Positions 48,601-61,479 of a stretch of 64,000 nucleotides of DNA are shown here, in pieces; position 1 is the stretch's first letter; each line of letters begins with the position of its first letter. The position numbers were made by a program, and so were the translations under genes. The notes under the pieces were generated by a model. It was not told the origin of the DNA, made no database searches, and saw only the letters and a list, made by a program, of their open reading frames with translations. The stretch lies in the NCBI GenBank assembly GCA_958496175.1, contig OY292274.1, forward strand, positions 67,280,630-67,344,629, given 5' to 3'. This DNA is from Sisyra terminalis (Eukaryota; Arthropoda; Insecta; Neuroptera; Sisyridae).

Positions 48601-49744
48601 AACCTTGTGAAGTCCAAGTGGAAAAAAATTCATATACTTGAGTAGATAAATCGACCACAATGTTCATTTCTATTTTAAACAATTATTAGTCATTGCACCT
48701 TCGGAATGATATAATTCATAAGATATGATGTTAAATATAGAATTTCAATAATAATACGAATACGCTTTACTGTTCCAAAACACAATAAATCAATATAATA
48801 ATAAACAAAATTTTATATCGCCTCATAAACTTGGGTGGTCAGACTTCTCTGATTGCTGTTATTGTTATTTTTATTGTTTCATAATCCTTTTGGGAATCCT
48901 TCAATCCTATTAAACTGATAAACGGTAATTGGAGATCGTAAAGAGCAATGAAAATTTTAAAATCATACATTACATGATTCTAAATTACCTGTTGATTTTT
49001 TTTTTTTCGATTTTATAGTTGGCTGTGGACATTATTGCACTTATAGTCCAATAAAATTGGATCAAAATCTATGTACTGAACTAGAAAAAAAAATGAAAAA
49101 ACAATTTAATTTATTTATTAATGAAAATAGTTTATTTCGTAATGAAAACAATAAGAAACTTCAAAGAAATTAAATACTTTTCAAAATTTGAATTGAATCA
49201 AAAAACAATTGACAGTTTCGAAAACTCGCACTCCCATTGGTCCAATTTTCCCCTGTCCAGTTCGGTGCGTATAACTATGGAATTTAGATGGCTTGGCTTG
49301 GGCTCGGAACTAATTAGTGGAAAATTAATTAATTTAACTTTGTTCAAAGTGAAAAAGTGATGAAAATCGTTAATACAAGCAGTCCTGAATCGATTGCATC
49401 AATTACTTTTGCTTATGTAAGTCAAAAATTAATAATTTCTCTGTAGAGAATTTCTTATGGGTCAAAAAGCATGGGGTTTTCGGTGTTGTTTTCCAGGGGT
49501 GAATTTTACGAAAAATCGATCGAGAAAACTTATTGAAAATCACTGGTTGGTGATGTTTAATCGATTTGTGATTGATTTATTCGGTTTTTTGATTAGATAT
49601 GGCTGAAATTTATGAAATAAAATTATCATTGACAGGGCCATAAGAATTAAAACAATTGAACATCGCCTACTTGATTTAGTAAAAAAGTCGCAAACTTGTA
49701 CAACGCGTATGCTGTGCTTTTCACCTGATATGCTTTGCTGTCTT
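48601..49744. other. No gene identified
   Basis: Frames at 49121-49360 and 49540-49776 have no motif. A slightly GC-richer stretch at 49225-49320 (CCCCTGTCCAGTTCGGTGCG) could be a promoter-like or element remnant; not supported further. Confidence 0.35.
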
Positions 49745-50215
49745 TTTTGTTCTTTAATTTTAATTATAAGTTTCACTCACTTTATACGTTTTATTCTTTT
49801 CAACTTATTTAAACGGCATAAAATTAGGCACAAATTTAGATCTCAGGGATTTTGAGGGCTTTTCTAGTCTTACACTATATGGAATTTTACAATATGATTT
49901 GTTGTCTCTTTTGTTCTTTAATTTTAAATAATAGTCTCACTTACTTTATACGTTTTATTCTTTTCATTTTATTTAAACTTACATAAACTTATAGACAAAT
50001 TTAGATCTCAGGGATTTTGAGGGCTTTTCTAATCTTACACTATATGGAATTTTACTAAATGATTTGTTATCTTTTTTTTTCTTTAGTTTTAAATAATAGT
50101 TTCACTCACTTTATACTTTTTATTCTTTTCAACTTATTTAAAATGGCATAAAATGTAAATCTAAGGGATTTCAAAGGTTTTTCTAGTCTTACACCATAAG
50201 AAATTTTACTGTAAT
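49745..50215. repeat. Tandem array, three units of about 160 bp
   Basis: Landmark TTCTTTAATTTTAA near 49750, 49915 and 50080. Shared blocks: CACTTTATACGTTTTATTC, ATCTCAGGGATTTTGAGGG, CTTACACTATATGGAATTTT. Confidence 0.85.
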
Positions 50216-51018
50216 AGAAAAAAAAATTTACTGTAAATAGATTTTTTTTTAAAGTTTTTCCCAAATGAAATATTAAAAACGTCGTCAATATTTCAAAAGC
50301 TGCTAAGTATGAGGTATATTATGACATAATTTGATGATAAGTCGGTAAAGAATTTTTATGATAAAATGCCTATAAAATAATGTGTTTCACTCTTCACCTA
50401 TAAAAATGACTTTAAAATTATAAGTAGGTACAATAAAACATTTTTAATCTCTTGAAAAATTTCTTTTTTTAATCATAAAAGTGCAATTATAAATTCTTCG
50501 GCACTTACCACTTGAAGAATTAATGGGTCTGTCTATGAATCGAAAGTGGTTGAATGATTTTTAACAACGTGTTTTTTTTTTATGTTTATATTTTTGAAAA
50601 GAAAAAAAAATTCATATAAAATATTGAAGTTGAATTTTTTTAACTTTATAGATAGCTGACATATACATATATAAGGTTATTATGTTGAGTACAAAAAATG
50701 GAATTTAATCTCTCCATTGTCTAGGTCAGTTATAAATGCATAAAATATCTTTTAATAAAATTGTACGTATATTTTAATAAATACGACAATAAACTGCATA
50801 CAATATTAATAATATTTACTTTTAATCATCCATTTATGTATATGGTTACCACTTGAAAAAAAAAATAATAAAGCATATTTTTTTTTACTGTCCAATTGAT
50901 TGAACTCATAAATAAAATAGCAATAAAGCTTATACCTTTTAAAGCTTTGTTGGGGAATATTTTTGTAAATATCTAAGACATTAATCGATCAACCAATTAG
51001 TAGGACATTTACCTATAT
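50216..51018. other. No gene seen
   Basis: AT-rich, no repeats noticed. Confidence 0.4.
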
Positions 51019-52771
51019 TAGACTGATTCAAAAAAAATTATGATTTTTTTTTCTTAATTATATCTTGTGAAAGATCCTGTGAATGTTTAAGCTCTTAATA
51101 TTAAGTATTAAGAGGTGAAACATCGCAAATTTCGATTTTCCTTTTAAATAACATGGCAACAATATTCTCTTGCACTTTGGAATTTTATAGCTCACGTTGG
51201 TGACAATATTTCGGAATGACCGAGGTATATTCTTGTAGAAAATTGAACGATCTACAAAAAAGGTCTTGTACAAGTTTTTGATATATTTATTCTTTCAAAT
51301 GTTATTCGAGGTCAAAGTTGAACTAACGAGAAATTTTCATATTTTTTCAATTTTTTGACGCAACCATAAAAATTTATAATTTTATGACAAAATTTTATAG
51401 GACACTTTTTGTAGAGCACTTTTTTTCTATAACTTATCGTTATAAAAGATTTTGAAATTTTGCAGGTTCTAAGTAATAAAAAAAATAATTTTGATGTTAA
51501 AAATATAATAATTCAGGGAATATTATGAAGTTAAAACAATATAATTAGGAATATTTTTTGTTTAATGCAAATAACATAGGACCCGTGAAAAATATCAAAA
51601 ACTTTTATAGAGATAAGTTATAGGAATAAAAGTGATCTACAAATAAAGAGAAATTTAATTTTTTTATTCAATGTTTTGACGCAACCATAAATTTTTATGA
51701 GAAAATTTTATAAGACATTTTTTGTAGAGCACTTTTTTTTCTATAACTCATCTCTATTAAAGGTTTTTGATATTTTCACAGGTCTTAAGTTATATGCATT
51801 AAACTGAAAATATTCGTAATTATTAAATATAATATATTTTTAGTTCATTGCAGATAACTTAGAACCTGTAAAAAATATCAAAAAATTTTATACAGATAAG
51901 TTATAGGAAAATAAGTTCTTTACAAAAATGTCCTATAAAAAATTTCTCTTTGTTCATCTTTGACCTTGAATTACTTTTGAGTTAATAAATATATCAAAAA
52001 CTAAGTATGCGACCATTTTTGTAGATCGTTAAATTTTCTACAAGAATATACCTTGGTCATTCCAAAATATTGTCACCAACGTGAGCTATAAAATTCCAAA
52101 GTGCAAGAAAATATTGCTCCCATGTTTTTTAAATGGAAAATCGAAATAATAGGACATTTTTTGTAGCGCAATTTTTTTTTTCTATAACATATCTATAAAA
52201 GTTTTTGATATTTTTCACAAGTCCTATGTTATTGAATTAAAATAAAAAAAATATTTTTATGTTAAAAATATAATAATTCAGGGAATTTTCAGTTTAATGC
52301 AAATAACTTAGGACCTGTGAAAAATATCAAAAACTTTTATGTAGATAAGTTATAGAAAAAAAAGTGTCTACAAAAAATGTCCTATAAAATTTTTCATAAA
52401 ATTGATGGTTGCGTCAAAAAATTGAAAAAAATATTTAAATTTCTCTATAGTTCAACTTTGATCTCGAATAACTTTTGAAGAAATAAATATATCAAAAACT
52501 TGTAGAACACCTTTTTTGTAGATCGTTCAATTTTCTACAAGAATATACCTTGGTCATACCGAAATATTGTCACCAACGTGAGCTATAAAATTCCAAAGTG
52601 CGAGAGAATATTGTTCCCAAGTTATTTAAATGGAAAATCGAAATTTGCGATGCGGCACCTTTGAATATTAATATTAAGAGCTTAAACTTTCACAGGTTTT
52701 TCTTTGTCATTCCCAAAATATTTTCGATATAATTAAGAAAAAAAAATCATAATTTTTTTCGATTCAGTCTA
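51019..52771. mobile_element. F1 composite hairpin (j)
   Basis: Complete ends TAGACTGATTC and GATTCAGTCTA, 1.75 kb. Inside, arm segments are reiterated: two apex-like regions (near 51500-51560 and 52250) and an extra inverted pair. So it looks like one element inserted into, or recombined with, another copy. TTTCCTACAAGAATAT-type blocks occur in both orientations. Confidence 0.75.
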
Positions 52772-54172
52772 TTGTACATAAATGATATTTTATTTATAAA
52801 GTCTTTAATATTATTATCATATTAATCGATGAAGCCACTATCGGTACTGCATACATAAATAATTCAACAATAGCAATTTGACAAAGAAATTTTATTTTTG
52901 TTTCATTTGAAGGCCATACACATTTGTTAATATTGACTTTTATCTTTTATTATCATTTTTTTTTTTATGGAACTGCTTAACAAAAAGCAAATCCTCAAGT
53001 ATAACATTTAAAATTCCTTTGTTGGTATTTCTTTGTTGAATTTTTAAAATCCCAAATTGACGATAACTAAAGTTTTGAAAGTTCAAAATTTAGTCATCTT
53101 TTCCTACAGAATTAAGTTTTGAAGCGATAGAAATTAAAAAAAAATATTATTTTTGGGTGAATTTGGGTTTTTTAATCACGATGCACTGAAAAACTGCACT
53201 TATTCAACAAGTGTGTATTTGGAGATCAATTGGAGATGGCATCAATTTGGAGATGGCATGTGGTTTTACTATAGAGTTACCAATTCTAAATTTCTGAAAA
53301 TCTGCAGATCTTATGCCTTAATCCGAAGAGATGCATTTAATAAAAAGAAGAAGATATACTTACAAGAAAAAGTGTTCAAAATAAAAACAAAAAATCCTTT
53401 TTTTTTTGTAGAAACTCGAGTCTGGGGCCAGCTTAATTTTTCAGAAGTCTCCGGACTAAAACTGGAGAGTTGGTAACTCTATTTTACTAGAGCGTTTAAT
53501 ATGACCTGGCTATCGTGGATCATTTTGTTATACAGTTATACAGGAAACTAGTAGCTACCCGTGACATATTCATAGCCAATATTGACAAGACTTGACCATT
53601 GAATGAAATCGAAATTATAGTTAATTCAAATTTGAGACAATTGTTATTATATTTGGTATTTTTGCCGATTGACATGCGTAATATATATGTTTGCCTTTTA
53701 TTATATTGATCTCCGCTTGGTATATGGTGATATCCTTCAGTGGTATGGATTATTTCGCAGACTTTTCCCTTAGAAACTAAGATCTCAACCGTCGATATTA
53801 CTATGATCATTGATCTCCAAAATTTCAGAGAAAAAATCATTTAGGAAGCTCCAATCAATTCTTTTGTAGAACTAAAGGAAAACAAAGTAAATAATTTCTA
53901 CAAATATTTAATATTTATTTTTCAATTTTCCCGTAAGGTATTCCCTTGTGTACATTATCAAATAGACGTATTCTATTTTGTGGTCTTGAAATAATTTCCA
54001 TTTCGAATGATTAGATAACGAAAATCTGATTAGACTTGATTATCTTTATTAGTCCTCAATTTTTTTACTGTTGTGTACCATAAATGAAATACCAATGCTC
54101 ATAAACCGGATCACCTACTATGAACAGTATAAAGTATTTAGCTTATCTTCCTCGTCTTTTCTCCGTCTAATT
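52772..54172. other. Unassigned; one 107-codon frame and repeat G
   Basis: The frame 53153-53476 (FGFFNHDALKNCTYSTSVYL) is the longest unexplained one here; no family recognised. A repeat G copy lies at about 53548-53645. A 106-codon minus frame (53520-53840) overlaps it and is not supported. Confidence 0.35.
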
Positions 54173-55280
54173 TGTTCTATTTTAATAGTTTTGTTTTTTT
54201 TTTTTTTTTGGCTAAAAATATTTATTTTTTTTTCCGAAATGCGTCGTATACAATTTGTGATATTTGGTCAAATGCTTGACAGTTCATTGCAAAAACTTAG
54301 CACCTGTAAAAAATATCAAAAACTTTTGTGGAGATAAGTTATAGGAAAAAAAATGCTCTACAAAAAATGTCCTATAAGATTTTCTCAGAAAATTGATGGA
54401 TGCGTCAAAAAATTGAAAAAATATTAAAATTTCTCCTTAGTTCAACGTTGACCTTGAATAACTTTTGAATGAATAAATATATCAAAAACTTGTCGGAGAC
54501 CTTTTTTGTAGATCGTTCAATTTTCTACAAGAATATACCTTGGTCATACCGAAATATTGTCACCAACGTGCGCTATAAAATTCCAAAGTGCAAGAGAATA
54601 TTGTTCCCATGTTATTTAAATGGAAAATTTAATTTGTGATTCGGCACCTCTTAATATTAAGAGCTTAAACTTTCACAGGATTTTTTTTTGTTCTATTTTA
54701 ATAGTTTTGTTTTTTTTTTTGGCTAAAAATATTTATTTTTTTTTCCGAATTGCGTCGTATACAATTTGTGATATTTGGTCAATGCTTGACAGTTCATTGC
54801 AAATAACTTAGAACCTGTGAAAAATATCAAAAACTTTTATAGAGATAAGTTATAGGAAAAAAAATGCTCTACAAAAAATGTCCTATGAAAATTTCTCAGA
54901 AAATTGATGGTTGCGTCAAAAAATTGAAAAAATATTAAAATTTCTCTTTAGTTTAACTTTGACCTCGAATAACTTTTGGAGGAATAAATATATCGAAAAC
55001 TTATACGAGACCTTTTTTGTAGATCGTTCAATTTTCTACAAGAATTGTAGAATTGGTCATTCCGAAATATTGTCACCAACGTGAGCTATAAAATTTCAAA
55101 GTGCAAGAGAATATTGTTCCCATGTTATTTAAATGGAAAATTGAAATTTGCGATTCGGCACCTCTTAATATTAAGAGCTTAAACTTTCACAGGATTTTTT
55201 TTTGTTCTATTTTAATAGTTTTGTTTTTTTTGGCTAAAAATATATTTTTTTTCCGATATTTGGTCAATGCTTGACGATTG
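54173..55280. repeat. Tandem array built from an F1 right arm
   Basis: Two units of about 515 bases plus a partial third (starts 54173, 54690, 55204). Each unit is a spacer (GTTCTATTTTAATAGTTTTG, TCAATGCTTGACAGTTCATTG) followed by the apex-to-end half of an F1 arm, cut at TTTCACAGGA before the terminal repeat. Unit 2 lacks little and resembles unit 1 closely. Confidence 0.88.
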
Positions 55281-56026
55281 TTTATAATGTTGTGTTTATA
55301 ATAGGAGCTTTAAAAGCTCAGGTTATTGTTGTGGGGGGGACAAAGTAATGACATGTTTATAATGGGAAATTTTTCGGGAAGTTTCCTGAAATTTTGACTG
55401 GAACTTTTATCTTTTGATATGTTAATAAGGAAAAAACTTTAGTGTTATAAGTTTATACGACATCAATTATGCTTTATGGCCATACGGGTGATAAGTTTTA
55501 TTGCTATTATATGATTGAATAGTGCTGATAAATGGAGTTTTAAATATTTAAAGTAAAAAGGAAATAAAAATTTCTTTGTTACAGTAAAAATTTTATGTAA
55601 ATGATAGGAGTAGGGATAATAATATTTGTAATAGAAAATGAGTCCCACTATTAAGATACTTTACTGGAGATAAATTAATAAAATCAGGTTTATTTTAATA
55701 TTAAGATTATATATTGTTGTATTATTTGAGGCAAAATCAGGACATAACCTTTCCCAATGTGATTTAAATGTAAATAAACCAGATAGATTAACACTAAAGG
55801 CGTATAAAGGAGGAAGGCCTTTACTGCGTCATTGTTGAATGTTGTAAAGGCGTAACAAATAACATTTTAACCTTTAAACTTACCACTTAATATAAGAAAT
55901 ATGAAAGCAGAAGAAAGAAGAAAAAAAAAATGATTATTTAATCTTCTCATTTAAATAAATAAAAATACAAAAAATAAACTTTTGTCGCATTTATTGTAGA
56001 AATAACAAACATTTATTTATTATAGT
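55281..56026. other. No gene seen
   Basis: AT-rich. The minus frame 55463-55648 has no motif. Confidence 0.4.
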
Positions 56027-56700
56027 TGATTCATATAGTAAACAACTGTTGATGTTTAAGTATTGTAGTTAGATAGTAATATTGTCTATCTACTTTTATT
56101 TATTATTGCAAAATAAAAGGGTGAAAATGTTTGTTTTCTTAGTATATTGGCCAAGATACTTTCCGTAAAGAAATCTGCTTTATTTTTTTTCTTTTCAAAG
56201 TCCATTCTTTTATCTTGTACAGTAGACTGATTCAAAAAAAATGATGATTTTTTTTTCTTAATTATATCGAAAATATTATTGGGAATGACAAAAAAAATCC
56301 TGTGAAAGTTTAAGCTCTTAATATTAAGTATTAAGAGGTGCCGCATCTCAAATTTCGATTTTCCATTTAAATAATATGGGAACAATATTTTCTTGCACTT
56401 TGGAATTTTATAGCTCACGTCAAAGACAATGTTTCGGAATGACCAAGGTGTATTCTTGTAGAAAATTGAACGATCTACAAAAAAGGTTTCGAACAAGTTT
56501 TTGGTATATTTATTCCTTCAAAAGTTATTCGAGGTCAAAGTTATATTAAAGAGAAATTTTAATATTTTTTTCAATTTTTTGACGCAACCATCAATTTTAT
56601 GAGAAATTTTATAAGGCATTTTTTGTAGAGCACTTTTTTTTCTATAACTTATCTCGATAAAAGTTTTTGATATTTTTTACAGGTTCTAAGTAATAAAAAA
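56027..56700. repeat. Second segmental duplication, copy 2
   Basis: Counterpart of 42945-43560, with insertions of about 30 bases (CTTTTATTTATTATTGCAAA) and about 12 bases, and the same continuation into the F1 left arm. Confidence 0.85.
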
Positions 56701-57872
56701 AAAATATGTTAAAAATATAATAATTAAGGGAATATTAATAATTTAAAACAATATAATTAGGAATATTTTTTGTTTAATGCAAATAATTTAGGACCTGTGA
56801 AAAATATTAAAAATTTTTATAAAGATAAGTTATAGAAAAAAAAGTGCTCTACAAAAAATTTCCTTTAAAATTTTCTCATAAAATTGATGGTTGCGTCAAA
56901 AAATTGAAAAAATATTAAAATTTCTCTTTAGTTCAACTTTGACCTCGAATAACTTTTGAAGGAATAAATATATCAAAAACTTGTGTGAGACCTTTTTTGT
57001 AGACCGTTCGATTTTCCATTTAAATAATATGGGAACAATATTCTCTTGCACTTTGAAATTTCATAGCTCACGTTGGTGACAATATTTCGGAATGATCAAG
57101 GTTATATTCTTGTAGAAAATTGAGCGATCTACAAAAAAGGTCTTGTACAAGTTTTTGATATATTTATTCCTTCAAAAGTTATTCGAGGTCAAAGTTTAAC
57201 TAAAGAGAAATTTAAATATTTTTACAATTTTTTGATGCAACCATCATTTTTATGAGAAAATTTTATGGGACTTTTTTTGTAGAGCACTTTCTTTCTATAA
57301 CTTATTTCTATGAAAGTTTTTGAATTTTTCACAGGTCCTAAGTTATTTGCATTAAACTGAAAATATTCGTAATTATAAAATATAATTTATTTTCAGTTCA
57401 TTGCAAACTACTTAGAACCTGTAAAAAATATCAAAAACTTTTATAGAGATAAGTTATAGAAGAAAAAGTGATCTACAAAAAATGTCCTATAAAACTTTTT
57501 CATAAAATTGATGGTTGCGTCAAAAAATTGAAAAAATATTAAAATTTCTCTTTAGTTCAACTTTGACCTTGAATAACTTTTGAAAGAATAAATATATCAA
57601 AAACTTGTCGGAGACCTTTTTTGTAGATCGTTCAATTTTCTACAAGAATATACCTTGGTCATTCCGAAATATTGTCACTAAGGTGAGCTATAAAATTCCA
57701 AAGTGCCAGAGAATATTGTTCCCATGTTATTTAAATGGAAAATCGAAATTTGCGATGCGGCACCTCTTAATATTAAAATTAAGAGCTTAAACTTTCACAG
57801 GATTTTTTTTTGTCATTCCCAACAATATTTTCGATATAATGAAAAAAAAAATAATTTTTTTGAATCAGTCTA
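56223..57872. mobile_element. F1 composite hairpin (l)
   Basis: Ends TAGACTGATTC and GAATCAGTCTA, 1.65 kb. The order is left arm, apex, partial right arm to about 57010, then again a left-arm piece in inverted order, apex, and the final right arm. It is equivalent to an F1 copy lodged inside another. Confidence 0.75.
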
Positions 57873-58554
57873 AAATACCTACATAAGTCACTTTTGGTTT
57901 TAACTAAAGAATTTTGATTTTGAAGTACTTAAACACGTGTAAATCAATAATACTAATAGAAAAATTTAATCCTGTCCAATAATACCTATATCTTTTGCCT
58001 TGATGCTAATTTTAAGCGTTTTTAATTTTCGAATCCAACACAGGTATATAAACCAATCGTTTCAAAGAATTGGTAATCCTATTATTCCTTACAACTAATT
58101 TTTTTGCTCATTACTTTTGGAAATACCAAAAAAGATTTAGGTTTCAGAGAGTAGGACAAACATTACGAATAATTTCTAGGAAAATATGTAAATTTAAGGT
58201 TTTGGAAGAATTAATGTTAACTAATGTCAAGATTTTTTTTTTTTGAAATAAGGTGGCGAATATATGACAGATTTATCTTCACAGGTGGTCGGAATTCTTT
58301 ACTTTTTGTCAGCTTAACGAATATCGTTGGACTTTACTAGAATGCACGATTTTCCTAAGCACACTGTTATCAAATTTTTGATTAAATAACCCATATATAT
58401 TCTAGTATTGAAAATATGTAGGGAAATTCTATAATCTATAAATCTATAAATTAATCTATATCTATACTTTAAAGCCACCCAGCTACGGGTGCACCGAAGT
58501 ATGCTGTGGATTATCAAAGTAGATGGCTTTGATATTTCACGAACATATTTCTGT
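57873..58554. other. No gene seen
   Basis: AT-rich sequence. Minus frame 58314-58517 without motif. Confidence 0.4.
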
Positions 58555-58810
58555 AAAAGTTAGCTATGGAATATTCACAGCCAACATTGATACAACTGAC
58601 AAATGATCAAAATTAGCAATTAGTTCAAATTTGAGATAATGAATACTATGGCCATTTTTTTGGAAAAATCTAAAAGATATTCAGCACATAGATTTGGGGA
58701 GTTGAATCTAGAACTACAAAACTTCAGCTAAAGAACTTCTGCATTTAGCCCAGGAAAGTCCTAAAAATAAAGCTTAGTTTTGGTCAAAATTATTAAATTT
58801 GACATGCGCA
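58555..58810. repeat. Repeat G, copy with both blocks
   Basis: GGAATATTCACAGCCAACATT block followed about 100 bases on by GATTTGGGGAGTTGAATC and GCTTAGTTTTGGTCAAAATT. The same two blocks recur at 59852-60150. Block 1 alone occurs near 53548, 62693 and 63085. Confidence 0.7.
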
Positions 58811-58877
58811 TTTAGAGAATTTAATGGGCTTTATGATTCCGCATTTCGTTTTTAAAATATTGAGTTGCCTTTTTCCA

Positions 58878-59140
58878 GGGTTTTTTTAGCCCAATGGGGC
58901 TCCATTGGGTCCTAGCTTGGGATGTAACGTAAATCCCTCTAGGGTCTCGAAGGGGGAATTCCAATAAGATTTCCATTGGGCATTTCCGTGATAAGTAACC
59001 CCAATTTTTTTTATTACGTTTGAAGGGGATTTGTTTTATATGTTCCTTTGGACCCCACTAGGAAGTTTCCAATTGGGCATGCCCTATGGGGACCCAATGA
59101 GGGCCCAATACGCATTTCCAAAGTAATTTCTAGTCGGGTT
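58878..59140. repeat. GC-rich repeat related to 25190-25330
   Basis: Many CCCAATGGGG and CCATTGGG-type blocks and the same terminal TTTCTAGTCGGG. Much richer in GC than its flanks. No frame of note. Confidence 0.5.
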
Positions 59141-59154
59141 AGTAAAAAACCACC

Positions 59155-59327
59155 TCAAAATAAGATTTTTTCGCTGATTTTCAACAGTTATACTGTGTAT
59201 ACAATATATAAGATATATTGCAGTTCAATTTATGTAGTATAATTTAATATAATACTAAATAAAAATCATACCATAAACATAAATTTGAACAGAAGTTTAA
59301 ACAAAAATATTTGTGACGTATTGCCCC
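59155..59327. mobile_element. Penelope-like terminal fragment
   Basis: CAAAATAAGATTTTTTCGC through ACAGTTATACTGTGTATACA to GTGACGTATTGCC, stopping before the hammerhead core. Confidence 0.65.
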
Positions 59328-59514
59328 CACTATAATAATATTCAATAGAAAATTGACATCAAAATAAGATTTTTTCGCTGACTTTGAACAGTTATACTGT
59401 GTATACAATATATAGAATATATTGCGGTCCAATTTATGTAGTATAATTAAATATAATGGCATAAAAAAATCATACCGTATACATAAATTTGAACAGAAGT
59501 TCAAACAAAAATAT

Positions 59515-59573
59515 TTGTGACGTATTGCCCAGATACGTATTTCGATTGCCAAGCAATCTTCCTCAGTGGTCAA
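59515..59573 (-). ncRNA. Hammerhead-like motif
   Basis: Minus strand: CTGAGGA (59560-59566), which still fits CUGANGA, stem II GATTGC-TTG-GCAATC, GAAA (59540-59543), minimal stem III, and TGG after the cleavage site pairing with CCA. Confidence 0.6.
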
Positions 59574-59621
59574 CAAGTAGTTTGGATCTCTCCGTAACTG
59601 CTTTGTGATGATTCTACTACT

Positions 59622-59680
59622 TGATGACCACTGAGGAAGATTGCTTGGCAATCGAAATACGTATCTGGGCAATACGTCAC
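59622..59680 (+). ncRNA. Hammerhead-like motif
   Basis: CTGAGGA at 59631-59637, intact stem II, GAAA at 59654-59657, predicted cleavage after C59665, inner stem I CCA/TGG intact and outer stem I TGAT/GTCA possible. Confidence 0.6.
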
Positions 59681-59851
59681 AAATATTTTTGTTTGAACTT
59701 CTGTTCAAATTTATGTTTACGGTATGATTTTTTTATGCTATTATATTTAATTATACTACATAAATTGGACCGCAATATATTCTATATATTGTATACACAG
59801 TATAACTGTTCAAAGTCAGCGAAAAAATCTTATTTTGATGTCAATTTTCTG

Positions 59852-60150
59852 TAGTAGCTAGCTGTGAAATATTCACAGCCTACATTCACACAACTGATAA
59901 ATGATTAAAATTGGCAATTGACAGTTGTGACAAACGACAGCCTTAAGTTCAAACTTTTAAATTTTCAAAGTTTTAAAATAATAGTTGCTCAACCCAGAGA
60001 TTTGGGAGATGAATCCATAATGGAAGTTTGGAGCTGTAGAATTGGAAAATTTTTGGGAAACCGTAACGATACAAATTTAGCTAAAAAATTTTTGCAATTA
60101 AGTCCGGAAAGTCGTAAAAACCAACGCTTAGTTTTGGTCAAAATTATTCG
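59852..60150. repeat. Repeat G, second full copy
   Basis: Block 1 (AAATATTCACAGCCTACATT) and block 2 (GAGATTTGGGAGATGAATCC). It includes most of a 91-codon plus frame at 59918-60193 (FLQLSPESRKNQRLVLVK) that looks somewhat coding-like. Since block 2 recurs at 58690-58800 without the frame, an element-derived origin is likeliest. Confidence 0.6.
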
Positions 60151-60193
60151 CATTGCTCTGCTGAATATTTCTATTTATCGATTCAAATATTAG

Positions 60194-61477
60194 TCTAAAC
60201 AAACAAATCGAAAACCCGAAAAAAACTATGTTTATATTAGTCAATTGAATAAATAATCAAAGATATTTAGAACAAAGATTGTTTTATTTTAAAACCACTG
60301 AAAAAAATATTTCATTTACTTGTAAATAGCTGCGATTAATTTTTATATTCCTCAAGTTTATTTTAGTTAGAACATAATGTTAGATTTTCAACACCGAAAA
60401 AATCAACATAAGCATATGCAATATTTTTTTTTCTTTTCTTTCTTATAAAAGTTTCGGATTTGTATATTTCATAGATTCATAAATAATTAATAAATCAACT
60501 CTAAGATAAATATAGGAGTCAACACTACAGAAGAAAAAAAAATGTCTCGTAATCAAAATACGAGTACGTTTACATGTGTAGTGGTATTTTGGCCTTTATC
60601 TCATTGTATGTCTAGACATCACCAGAGGATATATTGTATAAAGTATTTGTAGAATTTTTTAAACATTTTTTCCTATATTTTTCTTATACTTAAACAAAAA
60701 AATTAACATTAATTTCAAAGTCTTGAATTACGCATTAAATCTTTATTTATCAGTCCATCAATTAATTGTTTTTAAAGAAATAAAACTTTACAATGGAATT
60801 AGTCGGATTGCAAAATTTTAATTGTTGCATCGTAATTATAATGCAGTTAATTTTGTTCAAAAATTAAGATATTTTACTGCAATTTTAACTGCATCTATTT
60901 CGCCGATTTGGTTTATAACAGGTTTTATTAAAATATGTGACCATTGTAAAAGTCTGTCTTAATTTTTTTTACATTGACATTCAATTAACTCTGTAGGTAT
61001 CTACGTATTTCAATTTGGGGCCTTAATGATAAAAAATAATCGCATTTTTTTTTTTAATGAGATATTGTGGAAATTTTATATTGCCATAATGCCACCAATT
61101 GTATTGAAGACTTTATTTGTAATTTATGTAAATTTATTTGGTCGAATTTAAAAAAAAAAAAAACAACTGCGAATCTTGACCAACCGTAATGCAAAAGAAA
61201 TTGTATGCCAAAAATAACAAGGGGTGAAGTATAAATACTTTGGGACAAAATATGAGGACTTGGGATTCGGTTTTAATGGAAGATTTTCGAATTACAAGTT
61301 GGAATTTAATGTCGGTTTATTTTTTTTTTTATTGGAATACAAGAAAATTTCCTTTAGGAAAGTGTTAATACCATATATATGGTCAGAATTATCAAAGATA
61401 CTTTTGGAATGAATTTAATTTTAAAGTATCCAAAATTACTTTGGGTATCTAGTTACTCTTAAAAAAAGGAACATAAA
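60194..61477. other. No gene identified
   Basis: AT-rich; frames 61054-61248 and 61224-61412 carry no motif. Confidence 0.4.
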
Positions 61478-61479
61478 TA

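Larger units (their letters stand above)
59347..59850. mobile_element. Penelope-like inverted pair
   Basis: Two arms in head-to-head orientation around an axis near 59599, from AGAAAATTGACATCAAAATA to its inverse. Each arm contains a hammerhead-like motif. The open frames over this stretch on both strands (for example 59244-59708) are mirror images and not genes. Confidence 0.75.

Noticed and set aside
49121..49360. 79-codon plus frame near a GC-richer patch
   Set aside because: No homology recognised and no splice or promoter signals; the patch is under 100 bases.
56086..56496. 136-codon minus frame as a gene
   Set aside because: It is an F1 arm read through into the duplicated flank; the same start occurs in many F1 arms.
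59244..59854. 154- and 77-codon frames over the Penelope inverted pair
   Set aside because: Mirror images of the same non-coding terminal sequence; the frames follow the palindrome symmetry and contain the hammerhead core.
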